From: Oceanicaulis sp.
Lineage (GTDB): Bacteria > Pseudomonadota > Alphaproteobacteria > Caulobacterales > Maricaulaceae
Length of the DNA: 7,106 nt
Direction: 5' to 3'
NCBI GenBank assembly: GCA_007571185.1
Contig: RKRX01000154.1
Coordinates: forward strand, 1-7,106
Under the pieces are notes generated by a model. That model saw nothing but the letters and a program-made list of their open reading frames with translations, had not been told where the DNA came from and made no database searches. Shown in pieces: positions 1 to 5,715 of this stretch. A program made the translations under genes and the position numbers. How positions within the stretch are numbered: position 1 is the stretch's first letter; each line of letters begins with the position of its first letter.

Positions 1-107
1 ACCGCCGAGGCGAGAAGCTCCCTCGCGCCGGCCCTGATCACATCGGTGAGCGGATCCGGTGAAAATTCCGATGGACGTTCGAACCTTATGACTGTAGATC
101 CGGTCAT
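1..107 (-). CDS. IS256-like transposase, N-terminal 35 codons only
   Basis: An open frame starts at the ATG at 107-105 and runs leftward off the window with no stop, giving 35 complete codons. The core, DPLTDVIRAGARELLASA (residues 18-35), matches the conserved N-terminal helix of one subgroup of IS256-family transposases, which typically read D-P-L-T-x-[IVL]-[IL]-R-x-G-A-R-x-L-L before an 'AVEAEVAAF'-like stretch. These enzymes are DDE transposases of about 400 residues that move the element by a cut-out, paste-in route with a circular intermediate. The catalytic D, D and E lie further into the protein and are not visible, so I cannot say whether the copy is intact. Upstream of the ATG there is only a weak purine stretch (AAAGAGA) as ribosome-binding site. 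The family call rests on recognition of the N-terminus, not on a search. Confidence 0.65.
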   Translation of the reverse strand, partial: MTGSTVIRFERPSEFSPDPLTDVIRAGARELLASA

Positions 108-131
108 GGCATATCTCTTTCTCATCGAGAA

Positions 132-159
132 TTGACGGCGTTCGTTCCACCGCCATAAT
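132..159 (+). promoter_or_regulatory. Possible outward-facing sigma70-type promoter in the IS end
   Basis: TTGACG at 132-137 and CATAAT at 154-159 are each five of six matches to the -35 and -10 consensus, with a 16-bp spacer. The promoter would fire rightward, out of the insertion sequence and antisense to the HisC-like gene. Outward promoters near IS ends are well known, but a match this short could be chance. Confidence 0.3.
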
Positions 160-234
160 ATGCCGCCCCTCAAACCCCGTCACCAACTTTCGGGCATAAC
201 TCGATCGGGCGGTGTGGATTCTCTGGACTGGCGA

Positions 235-258
235 CGTTCCGGGACAACGCCCCGAACG
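235..258 (-). terminator. Weak stem-loop after the hisC-like stop codon
   Basis: CGTTC and GGG at 235-243 can pair with CCC and GAACG at 250-258 around the loop 244-249, with a single C-C mismatch (240/253). It lies about 9 bases beyond the aminotransferase stop. There is no T-run on the minus strand after it, so it is at best a factor-dependent terminator or an mRNA 3' end stabiliser. Confidence 0.25.
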
Positions 259-266
259 CAAGAGCT

Positions 267-1361
267 CTAGGCAGCCGCAAAAGCTGTCAGCGCATCCACT
301 ACTGCACGATTGTGTTCGTCAAGGCCCACAGTGACGCGCAAAGCGTTGGGTAAGCCATAGGGCTGCACGCCCCGCACAATCAGACCTTGCCGGGCCAGAA
401 AGCGATTGGCGTCTTCGGCGGTTTTGCCTGCTGGTTCACCGAAATGGATCAGCACAAAATTGCAGACCGACGGGGTGACCTCCAGTCCAAGTCTGCGGAT
501 ATTCCCGGTCAGATAGGCCAAGGCGTGGTCATTGTGCGCCTTGGACCTGGCCACAAAGTCCCGGTCACGGATGGCCGCCACACCGGTCTTGATTGCGGGA
601 AGATTGACGTTGAACGGGCCACGCACCCGGTGAATCACATCCACTACATTCCTGGGACCATACATCCAGCCCAGGCGCAATCCGGCCAGGCCGTGAATTT
701 TCGAGAACGTACGGGTGACCACGACATTATCGTATTTCTCCACCAACCCTAGTGGGTTCTCATAGCCCGGCGCGTCCACGAATTCACCATAGGCGCAGTC
801 CACCACCAGCAGGGTGGTGTCAGGCAGCGCGTCACGCAAACGGCGGATGTCCTCCCCCTTGACCCAAGTGCCGGTGGGGTTATTGGGATTGGCCACAAAT
901 ACGATCCTGGCGTTATCGCCAGCCGTTTCGATCAACGCATCCACATCGGTAACGTAGTCCTGCTCTGGCGCCGAAGCGATCCGCGCTCCTGACTGCATGG
1001 CCACTAGACGATAGACAAGGAAACCGTACTGAGACTGAACCACCGTGTCGCCTGGCGCCAGATAAGCCCGACCAATCAGCTGAAGCAGTTCGTCAGAGCC
1101 CGCCCCACAGACAATCTGTTCCGCCTTCAGCCCTTCCGCTTCGGCGATCACGTTGCGCAGTGCGGCGGCGCCGCTATCGGGATAGACATGCAGCTGATCA
1201 ATCGCCGCCTTGAAAGCCGCCGCCGCTTTGGGACTGCAACCAAGCGCGTTCTCGTTGGAAGAGAGTTTCACAGCCCCCGCAGGTGCAGCCGCGCCCGGCG
1301 CATAAGGCTTGATGTCGAGAATGCCGGGACGAGGTCGGAGCGTCAAAGCGAACCTTTCCAC
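267..1361 (-). CDS. hisC: Histidinol-phosphate / aromatic aminotransferase (HisC family)
   Basis: This is a fold-type I, PLP-dependent aminotransferase of 364 residues, the usual HisC length. Visible landmarks are SSNENALG (34-41), GAGSDE (86-91, PLP phosphate), NPNNPTG (158-164), the PLP-binding Asp188 and Tyr191 in DCAYGEF, the Schiff-base lysine Lys221 in TFSKIHGLAGLRLGW (218-232), and the carboxylate-binding Arg342 in LRVTVG. HisC converts imidazole-acetol phosphate plus glutamate to histidinol phosphate in histidine synthesis. Many alphaproteobacterial copies outside the his operon also, or mainly, transaminate prephenate or aromatic keto acids, so substrate is not fixed by sequence. The start is uncertain. 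GTG at 1361 follows the upstream stop directly and has no ribosome-binding site in front; TTG at 1346 (giving MTLRPRPGILDI) has GGAAAGG at a good distance. The upstream methyltransferase gene abuts it, so the two are probably co-transcribed. Confidence 0.9.
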   Translation of the reverse strand: MERFALTLRPRPGILDIKPYAPGAAAPAGAVKLSSNENALGCSPKAAAAFKAAIDQLHVYPDSGAAALRNVIAEAEGLKAEQIVCGAGSDELLQLIGRAYLAPGDTVVQSQYGFLVYRLVAMQSGARIASAPEQDYVTDVDALIETAGDNARIVFVANPNNPTGTWVKGEDIRRLRDALPDTTLLVVDCAYGEFVDAPGYENPLGLVEKYDNVVVTRTFSKIHGLAGLRLGWMYGPRNVVDVIHRVRGPFNVNLPAIKTGVAAIRDRDFVARSKAHNDHALAYLTGNIRRLGLEVTPSVCNFVLIHFGEPAGKTAEDANRFLARQGLIVRGVQPYGLPNALRVTVGLDEHNRAVVDALTAFAAA

Positions 1362-2132
1362 TTATCTGGAGGAGCCGAACTTCGGAGTTTGGCCGCGGGA
1401 ATATAGCGCGGGGCGGACCGCCCCTTCAAGCGCTTTTATACGCATACGCTGAGCTTTTATATTGGGACGCACCGCACCTACATGCTTGATCGCCTCGGTC
1501 AAAAGCAATCCGCCAAAGGCTGGCGTCAGGTGTTCGCCGATGGCTTCGAACCCGTCCGCAAACCGGGGGGTGCAGGCAAACCTCCAGGGCGGTGCATAAA
1601 GCGCTTGAGACCAGGCCACGGGTTCAAACAAGGCGTCGCCCAAAAGGCGAGACAGCTGGGTGCGTGAATAAGGGCGACCATGACCGAACGGCGTACTGTC
1701 TGAACGTGACCAGATTCCTCCCCGGTGCGCTGCAATGATGATCAAGCGTCCTTCCGGCGCCAGGACACGCCAGACCTCGCGGAGTAACTGTCCAGAATCT
1801 GGAGCTTCTTCCAGAACATGGACCAGGATGATGCGGTCAAACATCGCTTCAGCAAAGGGCAACCGAATCTCATCGCCTAGTACAGTCAGGTTACGGGCCT
1901 GCACGGGCGCAGGCCAGGGCACAGCGCCTTGGGCGGCGGGCATGAAGGCCGCAACGCGCCGGGCGCTGGCTCGAAACGGATCCAGAAAAGGCGGCGCATA
2001 ACCTAAGCCCAGCATATCCAGTTCTTTCACATCCGACCACAGTGCTCTGATCCGGCGCAAAGCCATATCCCGCGCCGCCCGCCCTTGCGGAGTGCGATAA
2101 AACCGAGCGACATCCAAAGCATCAGTGCGCAT
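1362..2132 (-). CDS. SAM-dependent methyltransferase, class I (methyltransf_11-like)
   Basis: The 256-residue product resembles class I methyltransferases of unknown substrate. The acidic/hydrophobic motif LPFAEAMFDRIILVHVLEE (91-109) and the following LREVWRVLAPEGRLIIIAAHR (117-137) are the typical post-II and III motifs of the UbiE/BioC-like fold (D-x-[VI]-hhhh-x-h-L-E and L-x-E-hhRVL-x-P-G-G-x-hhh). The SAM-binding motif I, usually a DxGxGxG loop, is degenerate here: DMLGLGYAPPFLDPF at 39-53. The N-terminus (DVARFYRTPQGRAAR) looks like a family-typical start; the only purine stretch upstream, GGGGAGA, lies about 20 bases from the ATG, so the ribosome-binding site is weak. Its stop codon directly precedes the first codon of the hisC-like gene, suggesting translational coupling. 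No substrate can be assigned; the neighbourhood beside divergent gloB is, as far as I recall, recurrent in alphaproteobacteria. Confidence 0.8.
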   Translation of the reverse strand: MRTDALDVARFYRTPQGRAARDMALRRIRALWSDVKELDMLGLGYAPPFLDPFRASARRVAAFMPAAQGAVPWPAPVQARNLTVLGDEIRLPFAEAMFDRIILVHVLEEAPDSGQLLREVWRVLAPEGRLIIIAAHRGGIWSRSDSTPFGHGRPYSRTQLSRLLGDALFEPVAWSQALYAPPWRFACTPRFADGFEAIGEHLTPAFGGLLLTEAIKHVGAVRPNIKAQRMRIKALEGAVRPALYSRGQTPKFGSSR

Positions 2133-2230
2133 GAGCTTAAATCTGGTTTTCTCCCCGGATAAGCATAGAGTGTGTGAGGTTCCCGATTAAGGGGCGCGTA
2201 ACGGCGGTCACACAGAGGATATCCTTACCC
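2133..2230. promoter_or_regulatory. Divergent control region of the methyltransferase gene and gloB
   Basis: This 98-bp spacer must hold the start signals for both outward genes. For gloB a ribosome-binding site AGAGGA is visible at 2214-2219. It overlaps a 10-bp perfect palindrome AGGATATCCT at 2216-2225. Toward the methyltransferase gene I see only weak -35/-10 look-alikes (TTAATC, 17 bp, TATGCT on the minus strand), so the promoters themselves are inferred from layout. Confidence 0.3.
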
Positions 2231-2998
2231 ATGGTTTTGCAGGTACGCCAATTCCCCTGTCTTCAGGATAATTACGGCTTTCTGATTCACTGTTCCACCA
2301 CCGGCGCCTGCGCCAGCATCGACACTCCAGATGCGGGCGAAATCCTGACGCAGACCCGTGCAGCGGGCTGGACACTGTCTGACATCTGGAACACGCACCA
2401 TCACTGGGATCATGTCGGTGGCAATGACGCCCTGCGTTCGCAGACCGGGGCGGTCATCACCGCACCCGAAGCTGAGCGCGCCGCCATCGGTCATGTTGAC
2501 CGCGGCGTGCGGGGCGGAGACCGGGTTCAACTGGGCGCGCACACCGCTCTGGTGCTGGATGTGGGCGGGCACACCCTGGGACATGTAGCATACTATTTTG
2601 AAGAAGCCGGGGTCGCTTTTGTGGGCGATGCACTGTTTGCGCTGGGCTGCGGCCGGATGTTTGAAGGCACACCCGAGCAGATGCAGGCCGGTTTGCGGCG
2701 GCTCAGAGATTTGCCTGCCGACACGACCGTGTACTGCGCCCATGAATACACCTGCGCTAATGCCCGATTCGCGCTGAGCGTGGATCCCGATAACCCGGCC
2801 TTGATCGCCTATGCCAAACGCGTCGAAGCCCTACGCGCCCGGAATACGGCTACCGTGCCCACCCTCATAGCCGCAGAATGTGAAGCCAACCCGTTCCTGC
2901 GATGGGATGATCCCGGATTGCGCCGACGATTGGGCCTTCTGACCGCTTCTAATGCCGAAGTGTTTGCAGAACTGCGCCGTCTCAAAGATGCGTTCTGA
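2231..2998 (+). CDS. gloB: Hydroxyacylglutathione hydrolase (glyoxalase II)
   Basis: The enzyme hydrolyses S-D-lactoylglutathione to D-lactate and glutathione, the second step of methylglyoxal detoxification in the cytoplasm. The 255-residue product has the full family signature: the N-terminal FPCLQDNYGFLI (8-19); the binuclear metal site THHHWDH with His56, His58, Asp60 and His61; His114 in GGHTLGH; Asp133 in VGDALFALGCGRMFEG; His171 in CAHEYT; and the C-terminal NPFLRWDD (220-227) typical of the glutathione-binding GloB C-terminal domain. The ATG at 2231 is chosen because it places the conserved N-terminus at the start and has AGAGGA 11 bases upstream; the GTG at 2174 would add 19 residues with no family counterpart. 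It is the first gene rightward of the divergent spacer and ends in a convergent region, so it is probably monocistronic. Confidence 0.95.
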   Translation: MVLQVRQFPCLQDNYGFLIHCSTTGACASIDTPDAGEILTQTRAAGWTLSDIWNTHHHWDHVGGNDALRSQTGAVITAPEAERAAIGHVDRGVRGGDRVQLGAHTALVLDVGGHTLGHVAYYFEEAGVAFVGDALFALGCGRMFEGTPEQMQAGLRRLRDLPADTTVYCAHEYTCANARFALSVDPDNPALIAYAKRVEALRARNTATVPTLIAAECEANPFLRWDDPGLRRRLGLLTASNAEVFAELRRLKDAF

Positions 2999-3001
2999 TC
3001 A

Positions 3002-3017
3002 CTGAACGTCTGAACGT
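3002..3017. repeat. Tandem 8-bp direct repeat after gloB
   Basis: CTGAACGT occurs twice back to back, starting 3 bases after the gloB stop. The second copy can also pair with GTTCAG at 3037-3042 in a stem with a 21-base loop. The function is unknown, and the repeat may be a slippage duplication. Confidence 0.4.
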
Positions 3018-3072
3018 TCGCTACCTGTATTATCGTGTTCAGCGGGGAGGGCGTGTCCGGAACCCTGCCGTT

Positions 3073-3120
3073 GAGGCTCGCTCACAGCGCCTCGCCAGCT
3101 CCGACCCGCCACATCGGAGC
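3073..3120. terminator. Two adjacent hairpins in the gloB/phbB convergent spacer
   Basis: GAGGC at 3073-3077 pairs with GCCTC at 3089-3093; inside it GCT (3080-3082) pairs with AGC (3086-3088), leaving a two-base bulge. Five bases later GCTCCGA (3098-3104) pairs perfectly with TCGGAGC (3114-3120) around a 9-base loop. Being symmetrical, both could form in transcripts from either side. Neither is followed by a T-run, so they are not classical intrinsic terminators; a role in ending the two convergent transcripts is inferred from position only. Confidence 0.35.
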
Positions 3121-3163
3121 CGTGCAGATCCTGACGCGGAGAGTCGGCTGGCCAAGTCTCGGT

Positions 3164-3886
3164 TCAGGCGAAGTACTGACCACCATTGACGGCCAGCGTG
3201 GCTCCGGTGATGAAACTTGCTTTATCCGACACCAAAAATACAACAGCCCGTGCGATTTCCTCGGCTTCGCCAAGACGCCCTACCGGGATGGTGCTGATGA
3301 TCTGATTGCGTACCTCTTCAGGCACGGCCATGACCATGTCGGTGGCGATATAGCCCGGACAGATAGCGTTTACGGTGATGCCCTTGCGCGCACCTTCCTG
3401 AGCCAACGCTTTGGTAAACCCCAGATCCCCGGCCTTGGCGGCGGAATAATTCGCCTGTGCAAACTGGCCCTTCTGACCATTGATCGAGGAGATGGTCACG
3501 ATACGTCCAAAACCGCGTTCGCGCATACCCGGCCAGACCGGGTGAGTCATGTTGAACACGCCCGATAGATTGGTGTCGATCACATCGCGCCATTGTTGAG
3601 GCGACATTTTGTGGAAAGGCGCATCCCGTGTAATCCCGGCATTATTGACCAGGATTTCAACCGGTCCTAGCGCCTCTTCAACCGATTTGACAGCAGCCGC
3701 GCACGCCTCGTAATCAGCTACGGACCATTTGAAGGTCGCGATGCCGGTCTCCTCAGCAAATGCGGCCGCGCGCGCCTCATTGCCGACATAGTTCGCTGCT
3801 ACTGTGTATCCTGCGTCTCGTAATGCAATCGAGATCGCTTTGCCGATGCCCCTCGTGCCTCCGGTGACCAGAGCTGTCCTCGCCAT
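3164..3886 (-). CDS. phbB: Acetoacetyl-CoA reductase (NADPH-dependent, PHB synthesis)
   Basis: This short-chain dehydrogenase reduces acetoacetyl-CoA to (R)-3-hydroxybutyryl-CoA, the monomer for polyhydroxybutyrate. Its 240 residues fit the PhaB/PhbB family (about 240-246). The sequence shows the cofactor loop TGGTRGIG (8-15), NNAG (81-84), and the active site Asn106, Ser134, Tyr147 and Lys151. The stretch ISSINGQKGQFAQANYSAAKAG (132-153) is almost identical to that of characterised PhaB proteins and separates it from the FabG relatives. PGYIATDM (177-184) and a C-terminal NGGQYFA are also typical. The start at 3886 puts MARTALVTGG at the N-terminus with AAGGA 9 bases upstream; an ATG two codons earlier is also possible. 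The usual partner phaA (thiolase) is not adjacent: downstream is convergent gloB and upstream is divergent phaR. Confidence 0.93.
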   Translation of the reverse strand: MARTALVTGGTRGIGKAISIALRDAGYTVAANYVGNEARAAAFAEETGIATFKWSVADYEACAAAVKSVEEALGPVEILVNNAGITRDAPFHKMSPQQWRDVIDTNLSGVFNMTHPVWPGMRERGFGRIVTISSINGQKGQFAQANYSAAKAGDLGFTKALAQEGARKGITVNAICPGYIATDMVMAVPEEVRNQIISTIPVGRLGEAEEIARAVVFLVSDKASFITGATLAVNGGQYFA

Positions 3887-3923
3887 ACCCATTTGTCCTT
3901 TGTCCTTGAGTGTGATTACGCTG

Positions 3924-3975
3924 TGCGGCATAGTCTTTTGGTGCAGGTTCCTTGCAGATGTCAAAAGCTGCTGCA
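3924..3975. promoter_or_regulatory. TGC-rich operator candidate with phbB -35 box (possible PhaR site)
   Basis: The divergent phbB/phaR spacer holds TGCGGCA at 3924-3930, TGCAG at 3942-3946 and again at 3953-3957 (11 bp apart, one helical turn), and CTGCTGCA at 3968-3975. TGCAG 3953-3957 and CTGCA 3971-3975 form an inverted repeat. Between its arms lies a perfect TTGACA on the minus strand (3964-3959), a good -35 for phbB, though I see no convincing -10. PhaR repressors of Paracoccus and Rhodobacter are known to bind TGC-rich sites with CTGC/GCAG half-sites, so a repressor site on the phbB promoter is a reasonable inference. The exact published spacing is not matched. Confidence 0.45.
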
Positions 3976-4008
3976 TGATCCTACTCTAAAGACGGTTTTG
4001 ATTAAAGG

Positions 4009-4024
4009 GCGCTGGGAACAGCGT
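4009..4024 (+). other. Hairpin with GGAA (GNRA) tetraloop upstream of phaR
   Basis: CGCTG (4010-4014) pairs with CAGCG (4019-4023) around GGAA, extendable by a G-T pair. It sits 70 bases before the phaR start and would be in the mRNA leader only if transcription begins upstream of it. Confidence 0.3.
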
Positions 4025-4093
4025 ATGTCGATCCGGGAAGGGACAGGTTGACCCGGGTGTTTGTTCGTATGGGGTGTCGAGGGAGAAGGGCGT

Positions 4094-4681
4094 ATGTCCG
4101 CCACGGGTAAACCAGATGTTGTCGTCATCAAAAAATATGCAAATCGCCGCCTTTATGACACGTCGGCGAGTCAATATGTGAGACTGGACCATCTGCGAAG
4201 GTTGGTGAAAGAGGGGTGCAACTTCAAGGTTGTGGACGCCAAATCCGGCGAAGATCTTACGCGCAGCGTGCTTGCCCAGATCATTTTTGAGGAAGAATCC
4301 AAGGGTGAAACACTGCTGCCGGTAGATTTCCTGCGACAATTGATATCACTCTATGGTGATTCCATGCAGTCCATGGTTCCAAGCTATCTGCAAATGTCCA
4401 TGGACGCTTTCGCCTCACAGCAAAGGGTCATGCGGCAGAAAATGGCGGACGCGATGGGTGGGGACTCCATCGGGGTTCTTGAGGAGCAGGCCAGGCGCAA
4501 CATGGCTATGTTTCAGCAGGCCATGCAGATATTCGCGCCTTTCTCCGCTGGTGAAGCCATGCCGGAAAACCCGCGCGCCTCTGAAGATGGGGTCGCCAAG
4601 GCTGAAGATGTGCAGTCCCTGCGCGATGAACTTGCCGCCATGCAGCGCAAACTCGAGCAACTGGCCAACGACAAACATTGA
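4094..4681 (+). CDS. phaR: Polyhydroxyalkanoate synthesis repressor PhaR
   Basis: PhaR senses PHB: it binds DNA to repress phasin and pha genes and is released when it binds nascent polymer, so granule coating follows storage. The 195-residue product has the two family domains in order: the DNA-binding PHB_acc_N domain from about residue 12 to 71, with the hallmark IKKYANRRLYDT (12-23), and the PHB_acc repeat LPVDFLRQLISLYGDSMQ (75-92) followed by a Met/Gln-rich amphipathic region (93-149). The C-terminal 168-193 is heptad-like and likely a coiled coil for oligomerisation. The ATG at 4094 is preceded by GGGAGAAGGG, an excellent ribosome-binding site; a TTG at 4061 would add 11 unconserved residues. 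It is divergent from phbB, and the shared spacer carries TGC-rich motifs it may bind, including to control its own gene. No pha synthase or phasin gene is in the window. Confidence 0.95.
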   Translation: MSATGKPDVVVIKKYANRRLYDTSASQYVRLDHLRRLVKEGCNFKVVDAKSGEDLTRSVLAQIIFEEESKGETLLPVDFLRQLISLYGDSMQSMVPSYLQMSMDAFASQQRVMRQKMADAMGGDSIGVLEEQARRNMAMFQQAMQIFAPFSAGEAMPENPRASEDGVAKAEDVQSLRDELAAMQRKLEQLANDKH

Positions 4682-4756
4682 TCTGTACACACGCGGCGCG
4701 CACCCAGGATCAGAAACCCCGCAATTGGAATCGTATCTTGTGGAAGCCAGAGCAGG

Positions 4757-5485
4757 TCAAACCTCGTCCCAACCCCCGGGCTGACGTGCGCGGTTGTTGA
4801 GCCATATCATCCCTGTCATGTCGCTCAGGGACGCGAAACAACGGCCCAGATTCGTATATTTCGATTGGCCTGCAGTGCGTGACCGATGACTGACATCCCG
4901 GAACTCCACATCAAACCCTTCCCGCCTCATCAGCGCGGGCAGGAACCGGTGCTGGTGGTCGAAGAAAGGCAGCAAGAGATAGGCGCGCCGTCGAAAGGCT
5001 TTCAGACCACAGCCGGTATCGTCTGCGCCATCTTTGAGTATACGCTTACGGATGCTATTGCCCAGGCGTGAAGCCATCTTCTTTGCTGCACTGTCCTGCC
5101 GGCCCACCCGGCGGCCCGCGACCATGCCCGTAGTTTCCGGCGCTGCCTGCAACACCTCCGCTAGGGTGGCGATGTGCTCGGGCGGGTTTTGACCGTCGCC
5201 GTCGAGCGTACACACGATCTCGCCGCGTGCAGAGATGACGCCGGTGCGGATGGCGCGCGATTGACCGGCATTATTGTGATGAGTGATCACACGCAGAGTC
5301 GGAACAGACGCCCTGGCTTCAGTCAGTTCCACGAGGGTGTTGTCCGTACTGGCGTCGTTCACACATATGATTTCATGTGAACGGTTTTTCATACAGCCGT
5401 AAATCTCCACCGCCAGACGCGCAGCATTGCCTGCCTCGTTGTGCATGGGAGTTATGATGCTCAGTTCAGGTCGAGTTTTGGTCAT
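4757..5485 (-). CDS. Family 2 glycosyltransferase, dolichyl-phosphate mannosyltransferase-like
   Basis: The 242-residue product is a GT-A fold, inverting glycosyltransferase resembling DPM1/ArnC-type enzymes that load a sugar from a nucleotide donor onto a polyprenyl phosphate. Evidence: SIITPMHNEAGN (9-20), the nucleotide-binding NDASTDNT (43-50), NAGQSRAIRTG (72-82), the metal-binding DGDGQNPPEHI (95-105), DDTGCGLKAFRR (155-166) and the acceptor-side HRSRTAGQSKYTN (200-212). There is no C-terminal membrane segment; the short WLNNRARQPGGWDEV tail appears natural for this soluble or peripheral subgroup. The start at 5485 is chosen because GGTGGAG lies 6 bases before it; a GTG four codons upstream is less likely. 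It converges with phaR over a 75-bp spacer in which I see nothing notable, and diverges from mvaB. The sugar and acceptor cannot be told from sequence. Lipid A or O-glycan modification is possible. Confidence 0.85.
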   Translation of the reverse strand: MTKTRPELSIITPMHNEAGNAARLAVEIYGCMKNRSHEIICVNDASTDNTLVELTEARASVPTLRVITHHNNAGQSRAIRTGVISARGEIVCTLDGDGQNPPEHIATLAEVLQAAPETTGMVAGRRVGRQDSAAKKMASRLGNSIRKRILKDGADDTGCGLKAFRRRAYLLLPFFDHQHRFLPALMRREGFDVEFRDVSHRSRTAGQSKYTNLGRCFASLSDMTGMIWLNNRARQPGGWDEV

Positions 5486-5645
5486 GGAACGCTCCACCCT
5501 AACGATGGACCTGCCTACAGATCAACTGACTGCGTTTCATACCGATAATCCGGGCGTACGCATAATCTTTTTCCTGTTTCTTTGTGTCCGGGCACGCAAT
5601 GTTGTCGGCGAATCCTGGCGGAAGGGTTTAAGGACTCGCGCGGAA

Positions 5646-5660
5646 ATAACACCGTGTTAT
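5646..5660. promoter_or_regulatory. Perfect 15-bp palindrome upstream of mvaB (candidate operator)
   Basis: ATAACAC (5646-5652), one central C, and GTGTTAT (5654-5660) form a perfect 7-bp-armed inverted repeat, AT-rich in GC-rich surroundings. It ends 55 bp before the mvaB start and about 160 bp from the divergent glycosyltransferase start. The size and symmetry suit a dimeric repressor (TetR, GntR or MerR type); no regulator gene is adjacent. Confidence 0.45.
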
Positions 5661-5715
5661 GGATCGCTGCGACCGATTGTGCGGATCAAGTCGGCTCCGA
5701 AGAAGGGAACAGATC

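Larger units (their letters stand above)
1..202 (-). mobile_element. End of an IS256-like insertion sequence (partial, cut by window edge)
   Basis: The minus strand of the first 107 bases encodes the start of a transposase (separate entry). The bases upstream of it, up to about 202, look like the non-coding end of the element. Read inward on the minus strand from 202, the sequence begins GAGTTATGCCCGAAAGTTGG, which resembles the terminal inverted repeats I remember from IS256-type elements (a short GAG/GG start, then a CCCAAAAGTT-like core). The boundary at 202 is inferred: the other end and the 8-9 bp target duplication lie outside the window, so it cannot be verified here. The element sits about 65 bp past the stop of the HisC-like gene and is transcribed in the same direction. 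Confidence 0.6.

Noticed and set aside
387..752. 121-codon plus-strand open frame inside the aminotransferase gene
   Set aside because: It is fully antisense to well-conserved hisC-like codons, with no recognisable domain or ribosome-binding site.
2225..2743. 172-codon minus-strand open frame opposite gloB
   Set aside because: It covers the metal-binding core of gloB in antisense; its composition is that of a GC-rich shadow frame.
3035..3568. 177-codon plus-strand open frame opposite phbB
   Set aside because: Most of it is antisense to the conserved reductase active-site region and its N-terminal part crosses the hairpin spacer; no domain is recognisable.
3886..3976. 30-residue N-terminal extension of the acetoacetyl-CoA reductase
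   Set aside because: The family begins with M-x-[RK]-x-A-L-V-T-G-G at 3886; the extension would run through the likely promoter and operator.
4033..4057. CCGGG...CCCGG inverted repeat in the phaR leader
   Set aside because: It has only a five-base arm in GC-rich sequence with a 14-base loop, well within chance expectation.
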